A DNA stretch of 38,208 nt from positions 1 to 38,208 of the forward strand of contig CAMIYN010000018.1 of the NCBI GenBank assembly GCA_946403075.1, read 5' to 3'. The notes below the pieces were generated by a model, which was not told where the DNA came from, made no database searches, and was given only the letters and a program-made list of their open reading frames with translations. Positions 1 to 9,900 of this stretch are shown piece by piece (the stretch's first letter is position 1; the number at the start of each line of letters is the position of its first letter). The position numbers and the translations under genes were made by a program. The stretch comes from an uncultured Lachnospiraceae bacterium. Its GTDB lineage: Bacteria > Bacillota > Clostridia > Lachnospirales > Lachnospiraceae.

Positions 1-1717
1 CAAAGTTTTCAATCCCTTTTATGTTTTCAAGGCTACTACATCCATAAAACATATAGCTTAAATCTTTTGTGCCATTTACATTAAAAATATCAAGCCCTTC
101 TATCTCAGTTAACTTATCCATCCCCTTAAAGAAAGCAGTAGCTCCTTTACCTTCTCTATCAAAATATAAATCAGTATCTGCTGCTACCCATATACGGACT
201 TCTGTTCCCTTTATAAGGGCTACCAATCTATTATCATTTGTTCCATCACTATTTACTATTGGATATTCTACTTTGCTATTTTCTTTTAACTCATCTAAAT
301 CTGCAGCTAAACCTTTTACAAATTTGATTTTTGTAATTGTTTGATATGGTATATTTTTTAATTTATACAAAAATCTACCAACTTCCATTATATTTTCATT
401 GCCATTTAAACTATATGTTAAAGGTTTCTTTTCTATAATTTGCACTTCACTATTAATAAATGTTTTCTCTTTTTTTATTACATCTTTTTCTACGGTTTTA
501 CCTACAATAACTTTTTCCAATTTATTTGTATATGTAAATAAATCACCTACCAATACATCACTATTTATAGTGAAATTTGATAAATCTATTTCTTTTAAAC
601 TATTACATCCATAAAACATCCACCTTATATCAGTTGCACTACTTGTATCAAGAGTATCAAGTCCAAATATTTGAGTTAATTTTTTACAATCAGTAAATAA
701 CCCTCTCATATCTTCTATTTTACTTGTGTCTATTCCTGATATATCAACTCTCTCTAAACTATGGTTTTGTCTAAATATATCTAAAATCCCTGTTAGATTT
801 GTAGGTCTAAAAGAAGACAAATCTACTTCTATTAATTTATAGTTATATTCAAACATATGGCTTATATCAGTTGTATCTGTTGCATCTAAATAATATAACC
901 CCTCAATATATTTTACTTTTGACATCCTTTCAAAATATTTTGTCGCATTAACTGGAAGTTTTGCATTTATATTGGTTTTTATTCTAACTACTACTTCTTT
1001 TCCATTTACAAATGCATCTATACCCCTTGCAAGGTTTTTAACTTCTCCATCAAGCTCTTCATCAGTTTTTACAAAAGTCAATTTCTCTATTTGACTCTTG
1101 TTTATACTTAATTTATCTATAAATTTCTCTAATACTACATCATTACCCTCAAAGCCATATTTCTTTTTACCTGCAATACCTAACTCTACTGATTCTTCTT
1201 CTACTATAGAATCAGTTGCTGTATCTATTGTAGCAACTTCTGTGCTACCTGTCTCACTCTCAACTTGAGTTTCAGTATTATCAATCTCTACTTGGGTTTC
1301 AGTTTCTTCACTCTCTACTTGAGTTTCAATTTCCTCACCATCTGTTTTTTCCATATCTATAGGGGCAACACTTTCATTACTCTCTTCACCTGTTGTATTG
1401 GTGGAAACTTTATCACTATCTGCTTGTTTCTCGACATCAAAACCATCTGATGTACTTTCCAGTATATCAGTCTCTTCTTCCTCTTCCTCGGTTTTTTCAT
1501 CGCCTGCTATCTCGATGTCATCATCGATATCCGCTCCTTCTTCACCACTATCATAAATCTCTGCACTCGATTCATAAGTTTCCGAGCCACTAGCAAGCTC
1601 TTCTATATCAAGTGGTTTACTACCACTATTACTCGCAAGTGCTTCTAGATTTACACTTGTGAATACCATTGTCATACATAAGACAAATGCTAATACTCTT
1701 TTCATTATTTTTTTCAT
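1..1717 (-). CDS. BspA-like (DUF285) LRR surface protein, N-terminal part, cut by window edge
   Basis: The reading frame is open from an ATG at 1717-1715 to the window edge, giving 572 residues. The SD AAAGGTGG lies 8 nt before this ATG. A GTG inside that SD could also be read as a start but is unlikely. The protein begins with a signal peptide (MKKIMKRVLAFVLC, then a hydrophobic stretch ending in LEALAS). An acidic Glu/Asp/Ser/Thr region with TETQV-type repeats follows, then the first LRR super-module (head VVLEKFIDKLS, then MF..C repeats). It is a close paralogue of the giant gene at 3438-32009: bases 1-1717 align with 30311-32009 with two in-frame size differences (15 nt near 450-475, 3 nt near 1200) and a few percent substitutions. 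It is probably a secreted adhesin. Total length is unknown but could also be very large. No frameshift is visible in the part seen. Confidence 0.9.
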   Translation of the reverse strand, partial: MKKIMKRVLAFVLCMTMVFTSVNLEALASNSGSKPLDIEELASGSETYESSAEIYDSGEEGADIDDDIEIAGDEKTEEEEEETDILESTSDGFDVEKQADSDKVSTNTTGEESNESVAPIDMEKTDGEEIETQVESEETETQVEIDNTETQVESETGSTEVATIDTATDSIVEEESVELGIAGKKKYGFEGNDVVLEKFIDKLSINKSQIEKLTFVKTDEELDGEVKNLARGIDAFVNGKEVVVRIKTNINAKLPVNATKYFERMSKVKYIEGLYYLDATDTTDISHMFEYNYKLIEVDLSSFRPTNLTGILDIFRQNHSLERVDISGIDTSKIEDMRGLFTDCKKLTQIFGLDTLDTSSATDIRWMFYGCNSLKEIDLSNFTINSDVLVGDLFTYTNKLEKVIVGKTVEKDVIKKEKTFINSEVQIIEKKPLTYSLNGNENIMEVGRFLYKLKNIPYQTITKIKFVKGLAADLDELKENSKVEYPIVNSDGTNDNRLVALIKGTEVRIWVAADTDLYFDREGKGATAFFKGMDKLTEIEGLDIFNVNGTKDLSYMFYGCSSLENIKGIENF

Positions 1718-1773
1718 TTTAGTTTCCACCTTTCTTAATTTATTTATTTATCTAAAGTTATTGTTATACTTTT

Positions 1774-2060
1774 GGGAGCCCTTGTAGGGGCGAACCATCG
1801 CGAGCCCTTGTAGGGGCGAAGTACCACGAGCCCTTGTAGGGGCGAAGCACCGGGAGCCCTTGTAGGGGCGAACCATCGCGAGCCCTTGTAGGGGCGAAGC
1901 ACCGGGAGCCCTTGTAGGGGCGAAGTACCACGAGCCCTTGTAGGGGCGAAGTACCACGAGCCCTTGTAGGGGCGAACCATCGGGAGCCCTTGTAGGGGCG
2001 AAGCACCGCGAGCCCGTTTGCGAGCCCCTACATTTTTGTCTTCGCCCCTACAGCTCGCAC
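1774..2060 (-). repeat. 26-bp tandem repeat array (9 units) in the leader of the partial BspA-like gene
   Basis: Read on the minus strand's complement as printed, the array has nine head-to-tail 26-bp units: GAGCCCTTGTAGGGGCGAA plus seven variable bases (GTACCAC, CCATCGC, GCACCGG and similar). It ends with a shared terminal motif in which GCGAGC and GCTCGC are inverted around a TTCGCCCC core, finishing at GCTCGCAC. Many units can fold as GCGA-loop-TCGC hairpins. The array begins 57 nt upstream of the ATG at 1717, so it would lie in the mRNA leader if the promoter near 2192-2221 is used. All three minus-strand frames are open through it, only because the unit lacks stop codons. Confidence 0.9.
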
Positions 2061-2191
2061 ATACCTTGTGTCTACAATAATTACACAAAACAATGTAGCA
2101 CAAAAGATAATACAACATTGAATTACTATCTCATATTCTACAATTAAAATATCACAACAAAATCCAAAACGGACTTCTTGTTGATGTATAT

Positions 2192-2221
2192 AAAATACCA
2201 CAAAATCACACATTTTGTCAA
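2192..2221 (-). promoter_or_regulatory. Candidate sigma-A promoter of the partial BspA-like gene
   Basis: On the minus strand, TTGACA (2221-2216) is followed after 18 nt by TATTTT (2197-2192), preceded by TGG, which makes an extended -10. The same boxes with the same spacing occur upstream of the giant gene at 32464-32493, although flanking bases differ. The -10 box is imperfect and the leader would be about 470 nt, so this is a candidate only. Confidence 0.45.
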
Positions 2222-2268
2222 TATATTAATCTATAATATTATTTAAATTCATAAAATTTGATTAAAGA

Positions 2269-2300
2269 TTCAAAATTCTAACAATTAGTAAAATTTTGAA
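2269..2300. repeat. Inverted repeat upstream of the promoter (left copy)
   Basis: TTCAAAATT and AATTTTGAA form a perfect 9-bp inverted repeat around a 14-nt centre. It is preserved in the duplicate at 32541-32572. It lies about 50-80 bp upstream of the candidate promoter, so it could be an operator for a dimeric regulator. The stem is all A/T apart from one pair, which argues against an efficient terminator. Confidence 0.5.
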
Positions 2301-2562
2301 CACTTTTCAAAATAGCAAGGACAGTTAATAACTCATAGAAAATCAAGAGTTTTATCTATCTTTACTAATTTTTGCTAATCCATAGCATAGCTATATTATA
2401 GAAATTGATATCTTGTAATAAATTATTAGTTCTTATTAAGCTGTAATCCACATAACTTATTTAAATAATTTTTAGAATTTATTTTCTTGGCTATTTTAGA
2501 ATTTTGTAAATTTTTAAGTATTTTTATACATTTTATGAAATTTATTACAATTTTTAGTGATC
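2301..2562. other. AT-rich intergenic segment with no gene
   Basis: I see no credible coding frame or RNA gene here. The segment is conserved in the second copy (about 32573-32874), including the stretches AGCAAGGACAGTTAATAA and AAATCAAGAGTTTTATCTAT. The right copy carries about 55 extra bases (near 32820-32874) before its repeat array. Conservation here probably reflects recent duplication rather than function. Confidence 0.6.
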
Positions 2563-2800
2563 GTAGGGGCGAACCATCGGGAGCCCTTGTAGGGGCGAAC
2601 CAGCGGGAGCTCTTGTAGGGGCGAAGTACCACGAGCCCTTGTAGTGGCGAAGCACCGCGAGCCCTTGTAGGGGCGAAGCACCGCGAGCCCTTGTAGGGGC
2701 GAAGTACCACGAGCCCTTGTAGGGGCGAAGTACCACGAGCCCTTGTAGGGGCGAAGCACCGCGAGCCCTTGTAGGGGCGAAGCATCGGGAGCCCTTGTAG
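2563..2800 (-). repeat. 26-bp tandem repeat array (8 units plus a partial)
   Basis: This is the same 26-bp unit as at 1774-2060, with about eight full units and a partial first one. Two units carry point changes (GAGCTC for GAGCCC, TAGTGGCG for TAGGGGCG). It lies further upstream than the promoter candidate and next to the terminator at 2854-2875. It corresponds to the array at 32875-33056 in the duplicated block, but unit number and variable bases differ, so the arrays change faster than their flanks. Confidence 0.9.
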
Positions 2801-2853
2801 TCTTTAACAATATGTATATGTATATTTATTTCATACAATCAACATAACAAAAA

Positions 2854-2875
2854 AAGGAGGGCTGAACCCTCCCTT
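2854..2875 (-). terminator. Intrinsic terminator downstream of the yhcG-like remnant
   Basis: On the minus strand, a GGAGGG / CCCTCC stem closes a five-base TTCAG loop and is followed by T7. A-rich sequence on the other side could make it bidirectional. It is the counterpart of the copA terminator at 33106-33128, so it was copied with the tandem duplication. It now stands behind a broken gene. Confidence 0.8.
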
Positions 2876-2878
2876 AAA

Positions 2879-3066
2879 AAAATGGATAATCTTTCAAATA
2901 ATGAAGAATTAATTTGTCTTTCGAGTTCTCGAACAGACCATACTACCGATTGCCTCTTTCTCATAAAAAGACCTCTTATCGTCATCAGAAATAAGTAATA
3001 ATTCACTATAATGTGTCCATGTCAATTTTCCAGTCAGTGATTGGAATTTTGGATATTTTATGTAAA
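2879..3066 (-). pseudogene. Frameshifted fragment of a YhcG/DUF1016-type PDDEXK nuclease gene
   Basis: Translating the minus strand gives KYPKFQSLTGKLTWTHYSE, then LLLISDDDKRSFYEKEAIGS, from about 3060 to 2945. After a shift of frame near 2940-2945 it continues VVWSVRELERQINSSLFERL to about 2885. Joined, these match the conserved LTWTHY...LL...RSFYEKEAI...WSVRELERQI...ERL core I know from the YhcG family (DUF1016, PDDEXK-like nuclease). A two-base loss (the TG of an ATG-TGG junction) would explain the shift. The 5' part is absent or unrecognisable, and the 3' end is cut at the edge of the duplicated block and its terminator. Family assignment is from memory of the motif; I am fairly sure it is a dead remnant. 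Confidence 0.75.
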
Positions 3067-3146
3067 AAAGCCTTTATTTATGCCGACTTTTTCAAGCATT
3101 CTCTTTTATCCCATTGTATCAATCTTGTAGTTTTAATATCGCGGAG

Positions 3147-3395
3147 TTTCGCCCCTACATTTAACACTACTTTCTTGCAAACGGGCTCCCGTTGGTTCGC
3201 CCCTACATTTTTAATGCTTCGCCCCTACGGATAACTCTACTGTCTTACTGCGGGCTCGCGGCGGGCTCCCACTGGTTCGCCCCTACAATTTATTTCGGCT
3301 TCGCCCCTACATTTTATTTCGGCTTTGCCCCTACGGCTAACTCTACCATCTTGCTGCGGGCTCGCGGCGGGCTCCCAATGGTTCGCCACTACGGT
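3147..3395 (+). repeat. GC-rich intergenic repeat cluster with degraded units
   Basis: This cluster holds the same element in the opposite orientation (TTCGCCCCTAC cores preceded by GGGCTC). Cores are separated by AT-rich spacers such as TAACTCTACTGTCTTAC rather than packed at 26 bp. Units are irregular: one carries ATTTATTTCGGCTTCGCCCC twice. It fills most of the gap between the yhcG-like remnant and the terminator of the giant gene. The short open frames across it look spurious. Confidence 0.85.
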
Positions 3396-3402
3396 CACAA
3401 AA

Positions 3403-3427
3403 AAGGGAGAGATTAAATCCCTCCCTT
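3403..3427 (-). terminator. Intrinsic terminator of the giant BspA-like gene
   Basis: On the minus strand, an 11-bp stem with one G-U pair (AAGGGAGGGAT / ATCTCTCCCTT) closes a three-base TTA loop and runs into a T tract. It begins about 10 nt after the TAG stop at 3440-3438. It marks the end of the 28.6-kb gene. Confidence 0.85.
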
Positions 3428-3437
3428 CTAATTATTT

Positions 3438-3975
3438 CTATTTTTTGTATCTTATGTAGATTCGCTTGTTGCCTATCCTGTTTGCTCCTCTATTAAAATC
3501 TGCCAAGCCATTGTCATTTGAGTTTACTACTACTTCATATTGTCTATTGTTTGATAAATTACTTACAGTTGATTCACTATTATATGACAAAACTTCTATA
3601 TCTTTTATCGGTTCTCCTGCTTTTTCATCATCACTTACATATAAGTATACCCATCTTGCCAAGCTGGTTCCACCCTCATTTGTATTATGCTGCTTGCCAT
3701 CAAAGTCTGTCACCGCTGTAAACTCATACTTATGATAATTCCCTACATATTCTGATGGATTCCTACCATTTGCATTAAACCATCTCTCTCCTATTCCCCT
3801 TATTGCATCTTTTTCATTTGTAGTCGTTTTATATCCTATATATATTGGAGTTCCACTTGTTCCATCATTTAAGTTTACATCTATCATTGTATAACCATTT
3901 TTTGCAAATGTTTTTTTAGCCTCTGTTTTATTTCCTACTACCATCTTGATATCTTCTATGTATTCTTCTTCGATA
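3438..3975 (-). other. C-terminal MABP-like beta-prism module (module 5 of the giant protein)
   Basis: The protein ends in three related sub-repeats: GYTMIDVNLNDGTSGTPIYI followed by GYKTT; then AVTDFDGK followed by WVYLYVSDD and PIKDIEVLS; then ADFNRGA followed by KRIYIRYKK at the C-terminus. The D-x-N-x-G ... I-Y-I-x-Y-K pattern in three parts is what I know from the MABP beta-prism fold, in which each third contributes one sheet. The domain assignment is inference. It replaces any anchor at the end of the protein. Confidence 0.5.
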
Positions 3976-6900
3976 GAATTAACCTTTTTTAGATTTAAAC
4001 TAGGCTTTATCAATTCACCTGTTTTTTGCCATTTTGCATATATTGTATCATTATTTATCAATACTACATTTGTATCATTTACTTCTCTATATGGTCCATT
4101 TGTTAATGCTTTATCAAAATACCATCCTACAAATTCATAACCTGCTCTATTTATCATTGGTAATGGTCTTGCTATTGGTAATTCCAATTTCTTTCCACTA
4201 CCTCTTTTAAATGTAGGATATAAAGACATCATATTAGCACTTACATAACTCATATTAAAACTTCCACCATTTAATTCATATCTTAAATTATAAGTTGTAT
4301 CATGCCATCTTGCATATATTGTATCATTGTCAAAGAATTTTACATTTTCATCATTTACATATTTATAAGGTCCCTTTGTAAAGTTTCTGTCAAAATACCA
4401 ACCTACAAATTCATATGTACTGTTGTTTGTTGATACCATTGATGCCTTTGGCAATTCTATCTCTTCTCCTTTTCCTACTACAAAGGTTGGATTTAAATTA
4501 ATATAGCCAACATCCACATAATCCTTATCAAAATATCCGCCTTTTAAATCATACTTTAATTTATAATTCTCACTATGCCATTTTGCATATACTGTTCCAT
4601 CTTTTATCATTCCTACATTATCATCATTTATCTCTTCATATGGACCATTTGTTAATTCTTTATCAAAATACCAACCTAAAAAATTATATCCATCCCTCTT
4701 TACGAACCACTTAATAGGTAATGCCAATGTTCTTCCATATATAAATGTTGTATACACTTCATTAGCAACAGTATATTTCTCATCTAATTTCCCACCATTT
4801 AATTCAAATTTTAGTTTAAGGCTCTTTCTCCATTTTGCATATATTGTCCCATCTTTTATCTTTCCTATATTGCCATCATTTACCTCTTTGTATGGACCAT
4901 CTGTTAATTCTTTATCAAAATACCATCCTACAAACTGATGACCTTCTTTTGTTAACATAGCAAGAGTATCTATGACTGCTGGGAGATGCAATACTCTTCC
5001 TCCTCCCTTTACAAATATAGGGTTTAATTCCATATATCCTTCATCTATATAGTCTTCATCAAATTTACCACCATTTAGTTCATACTTCAACTTATAACCA
5101 TTTTTAGGGATTTCTTCTTCTTTTTTAACATTATTTGCCCCTGGCACTGCTTTTTCATATCTCATATATACTCTCATCCCATAACCATTCTTGTTATAAT
5201 CTGCCATTTCCTCAGTCACAACATCTTTTGCCACTATGTATTTACCATTACTTGATATATCTTTTTCTGTATAAGCTGAACTCATAGCGATTAAATCAAT
5301 CTTTGTTAATGGGTGCCCCAAATTTTTATCTCTTGATTTTAGGACATAACCATGTATATCAGAACTCATTATAGTGCTATATTTTTCCCCATTGAAGTCA
5401 GTTACAACTGTGTATAGAGCTTCGCTATCATTTTTACTTATCATTATTGTATCAGGACATTTTGTATCCCCATCATAGTATATTATCTCACTTATCTCTG
5501 TTAGTGCTTTTTCTTGGTCTTTCGTAGTTTTGTATCCTATATACAGTTGATCTTTTCCATAATAATCAGAATCTCTAAGTGGCAAACCACTTGCTCTACC
5601 ATTTAAGTAAACTGCTTCTACCATTGTATAGTTATTTTCTTTGAATATATTTCTTGCTGTTATTCTATTTTTTGCTGCTACTACTTTGACATCTTCTATA
5701 AATGTAGCACTACTACTATACTCATAAGCCTCTTTATAAGATAGTCCTCTTTTTATACTTTCACCATTAGCAGTTTTCGTATTTAATTTACTTGCTACTT
5801 TTGTTTCTTTTGCATTATATACTTCTGTTGGATATAGCCAATAATTTGATAGTGTCCCAAGTGCTATTATGCCTGCATCGCCACCTTTTCTCTTTGAACC
5901 TCTATTTAAATTAGCTATAATGTTTACATCAGTACTCTCAGACATATCATTATCGCATGCCACTCTATAGGTCGTATCCTTTACGGTTAAAAGGTCAAGT
6001 CCTCCGACAACTTTGCCATCATATTGTACCCCAAAGAGATTTGTCATCATATTCGCTAATGATGGTGGAAATAAAGGATATAAAGGATGTAAACTTGTTA
6101 TCGCTCCACAAGGCATATCTTTATTATATTTTACTGTGTATAAATAAAGATAGTCTCCACCCGCTCTTTCATTAAAGTCTATACCATACTTACCACTTGG
6201 GTCTTTTACTATATTACCTGTATATACTTTAGATGCTTTTTCAGTCGTATCAGGATTTACCCTAATTGACCTTTGGTTTGCTGGGTCTTTCCCTTTTTCC
6301 CCTTTTACCATTGCTATGTATCCCAAAGCTTCATTTATGTTATCGGTAGTCTTATAACCCATATAAACTTCAGAAGAGTCAGTCCATCCTCCTGATTTCT
6401 TTTTCTTATCTGAACCTTTATTGAAATTAAGGTCTAAAACTTCATATCCTGCATCTCGCAATTCCTTTTTTGGATCGTCTTTACCATGATTATCTTTATT
6501 ATTATGTGCTGCTGCTATTTCCTTTATGTAAATAGGTTTTGTCCCAAAATATATTTTTGCCTTTACATATTTTTTAGTCCCACAAACTCCCATATAGAGA
6601 TTACTTGTATATGATGTCCCATTCTCTGACAGTTTATAACCTTTACTTACATTTTTTTCGTCCTTTACATAATTTGGGAATTTATATTCAATTAATTTTT
6701 GATCATTATTTCTTATATCTCTTAGTGCCCACCAAGGATCAGTTGTATTTGCACCTGTTAAATCATATTCAACCAAACCTTTGTTCTCTGGTAAAAGATC
6801 GATATATTCTCTAATTACATTTGCTTTATTTACTCCTTTAAATACACTACTTATATCAAATTTAACTCCTTCACCTATTAAATCACTTCTTATCTTTCCT

Positions 6901-9900
6901 ATACTTTCCAAATTCTTACAATCTTCAAATAATCCACTGAAATTAGTGACATACTTAATATTTGTAGGATATAAATCATCTCCTGAAAAATCTACACTCT
7001 TTAAATTCGTGCATCCTTTAAACATATAACTCATATTTACTACATTGTCAAAATAGAGAACACTTGTAAACCCTGTTACTTTAGTTAAATTTGACATATT
7101 CTCAAAATACTTTGATGAATCAGTAGGAAGCAATGCTCTCACACCTTTTTTAACATTTACTATTATATCATTATCTTTTTCATACACTATCATTGAATCT
7201 TTATAATCGCTATCATTTGGTACAGCTGCCAAACTCCCAAGATTCGTATACCCTTCTAAATAACTATTTAACATATTTTTTGTAAATCTTATTGTCTTTA
7301 TATTGGATACATTATTAACTACATCTTTTATCTTTTTAACTGTAATATTTAATGTTTGCACACTTACGGTTGAGCTTGATGCTATACCCATAGTGTCTCT
7401 ATTGATTATAGGGAAATCATCACCTACAACCAATTCACTAAATTTTGCTCCTTCAACCATTTTGTCAATATTTACTCTCCATTTATTCTCTTCATATAGT
7501 AAAATATCTGATATGTCAAGTCTATCACCATCAAATCCAGTACACCCATAAAACATCCTACTCATATCTTCCAAAGCAGTTGTATCAATCTTATCGAGTC
7601 CTTTAATCTCTTTTAGACTTGTGCATCCTTCAAATAAACTTGTGAGTTTCTTTATCCTTACATCATTATTCGCATAATTTTTCATTTGCTCCATAAATGA
7701 AAGGTCTATAGTTTTTAATGCAATATTACCCATAAACATTCCAGTCAAATCAATAACTTTATTCTCTACCAAATTTATCAATTCTAAACCTTCAAATTCT
7801 TCTATATACTGCATACCACTCAAAAATTTATTATTATCAGGAGTAAACACATAGTTCCTATCAATGTTTATATATAAAACATTCATCGGAGCTTTTTCTT
7901 TATCTCGTGCTATTGCCTCCGGATTATCATATATCACAGTGTCAAGTGGGTAGTATACTAACCCTTTATCTGTCTCAATCATCGATTGGTCTTTTACCTC
8001 ACTCTTATCAACAAGTTGATGATTTGTGATATATTTTTCATAATTTCCTACATAGGCATTTATACCATCAGAAATTTTTACTGCATTTAGTCCTCTCAAA
8101 TTTGCATTTTTTACAAATTTTATTTTTGTTATTTTGTTCCCAGCATTTTTTAATATACTCAAATCAGCTATCTTTGTGATATTAGCAGAATTCTGAACTT
8201 TTGTTATGTCCGCATAACTTATAATTGGATAGTTCTCATCATAAACCATCCGTTTCATTATTTGTCCATATGGATTAACCTCATAATCATCTACATAAAC
8301 TTCAGTTATAGAAGGGGTCTTTTTTTGTTTTAGAGCTGAAATGAAATCATATGCATACTCACCAACAGTGATTTTTAAATTTTTTAATATCACATTTTCA
8401 AATTTTTTATCCTCCCCTACCCTTACCCTTACTCTATCTATGCCATATTTATTTATGTTTTCAAACATATCGAGACCTGCTTTTATTTTTGGCACACTAT
8501 TCTTATCTTTTGCATTGGTCTCTTGATAATCAATGCTAAACTGTGATAAATCCAATTTATTCAATGAGTAACAATTAGCAAACATATATGAAAAATTAAT
8601 TCCACTATCTGTCTGCATTTTGCCTATTCCTATAATTTCATTAAGACATTGCATATCATTAAACATATATGAAAAATCATATACATATGCAGTGTCAATA
8701 TTTGATACATCAACTTTTTTTACATTTTTACATCCATCAAACATATGACTTAGGTTTAATACTTGTTTAGGCTTTAAGCTTGATATATTGAAACTCTTAG
8801 TAGCATCTTTATTAATTTTATAATTTGCTATCTTTTCTTCAGAAAGTTTAGATAAATCATTAACCCATAGTAAATTATTACAGCCATAAAACATATAACT
8901 CATATCAATGGTATCTGTTGCATCAAGATACTCAAGTCCTGTTAGATATTTTAGATTACTCATACCTTCAAAATATCTACTTGCATCCTTTGGTAATTTT
9001 GCATGAATCCCACTGTCAATATTTACATTTACTGTAGGGAAATCACTATCAAAGTCAGCATAAACCATTACACCTTTTGCTACATAAAATTCATCTCCCT
9101 TTAATCTTTGTTTATTCTTTGTAAAGTTCATTGTAAATATTTCTTTTCTATCATACTTATCTGAAATTATATCTAGCACATTGCCAATCTCAACATCCAA
9201 AGGAGCCACATACTCAACTCCACTTGGAGCCTTTGTTTTTTTATTATTTACTAATATAGCAGAATCATCGTCATAATAAACTTTTTGCAGTCTGTTTGCA
9301 TCACTAAACATTCCATCAACTTTTGTGTCAGAACTTATAATAAAATTGGACATATCAATTTCTGTTAGCCTTTGATTACCTTTAAACATATTTGATACAT
9401 TGCTAACCTTTATACGGTCAAATAGATTGAGACCCTCTATGCTTTTTATTTTTCTTAATCCCTCAAAATATCCAGACATATCTTCTGGGAATTTTAGATT
9501 GACATATTCAGCAGCTGATACTGTTATATCAGTCCCATCTAAATATAAATCAACTCCATCCTTTAAACTTATTACAGTGCCTTTTGGTTCAGTTTCTATT
9601 TCTTCCCTCTTATTATTTTCATATGTATAGCCAGATATCTCTTTACCTTTATATCCCTTTGTAAATCTAAGGCTTGTTATATCTGCCTTGTTAATCCCTT
9701 CTATCTTATCAAAGAACTTATCTAATGTTACATCTTTTATTTCTTTAGGTTCTTCTGATGCTCCATGAACCATCTTATTTTTCCAAGATTCATTCTCATA
9801 GCCTCTCCAATATGTTAATCCTATCACAGGTGCATCTGTGTTCTTTCCATATTTTGCATTTAGATTCAAATTAGCAAGTATAGAACAAGGTATTCGTTTC

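Noticed and set aside
1774-2060. CRISPR array
   Set aside because: The units are contiguous at 26 bp with no unique spacers. The 47-bp form has near-identical spacers, and there are no cas genes.
1744-2838. Short minus-strand frames full of RPYKGSRWFAPTRA-like repeats
   Set aside because: They arise because the 26-bp unit has no stop in any minus frame; three units make 78 nt or 26 codons. The same peptide appears in all three frames in several places and has no consistent SD.
3013-3234. Plus-strand 73-codon frame over the yhcG-like remnant
   Set aside because: The opposite strand carries a recognisable protein motif, and this frame runs into the repeat cluster.
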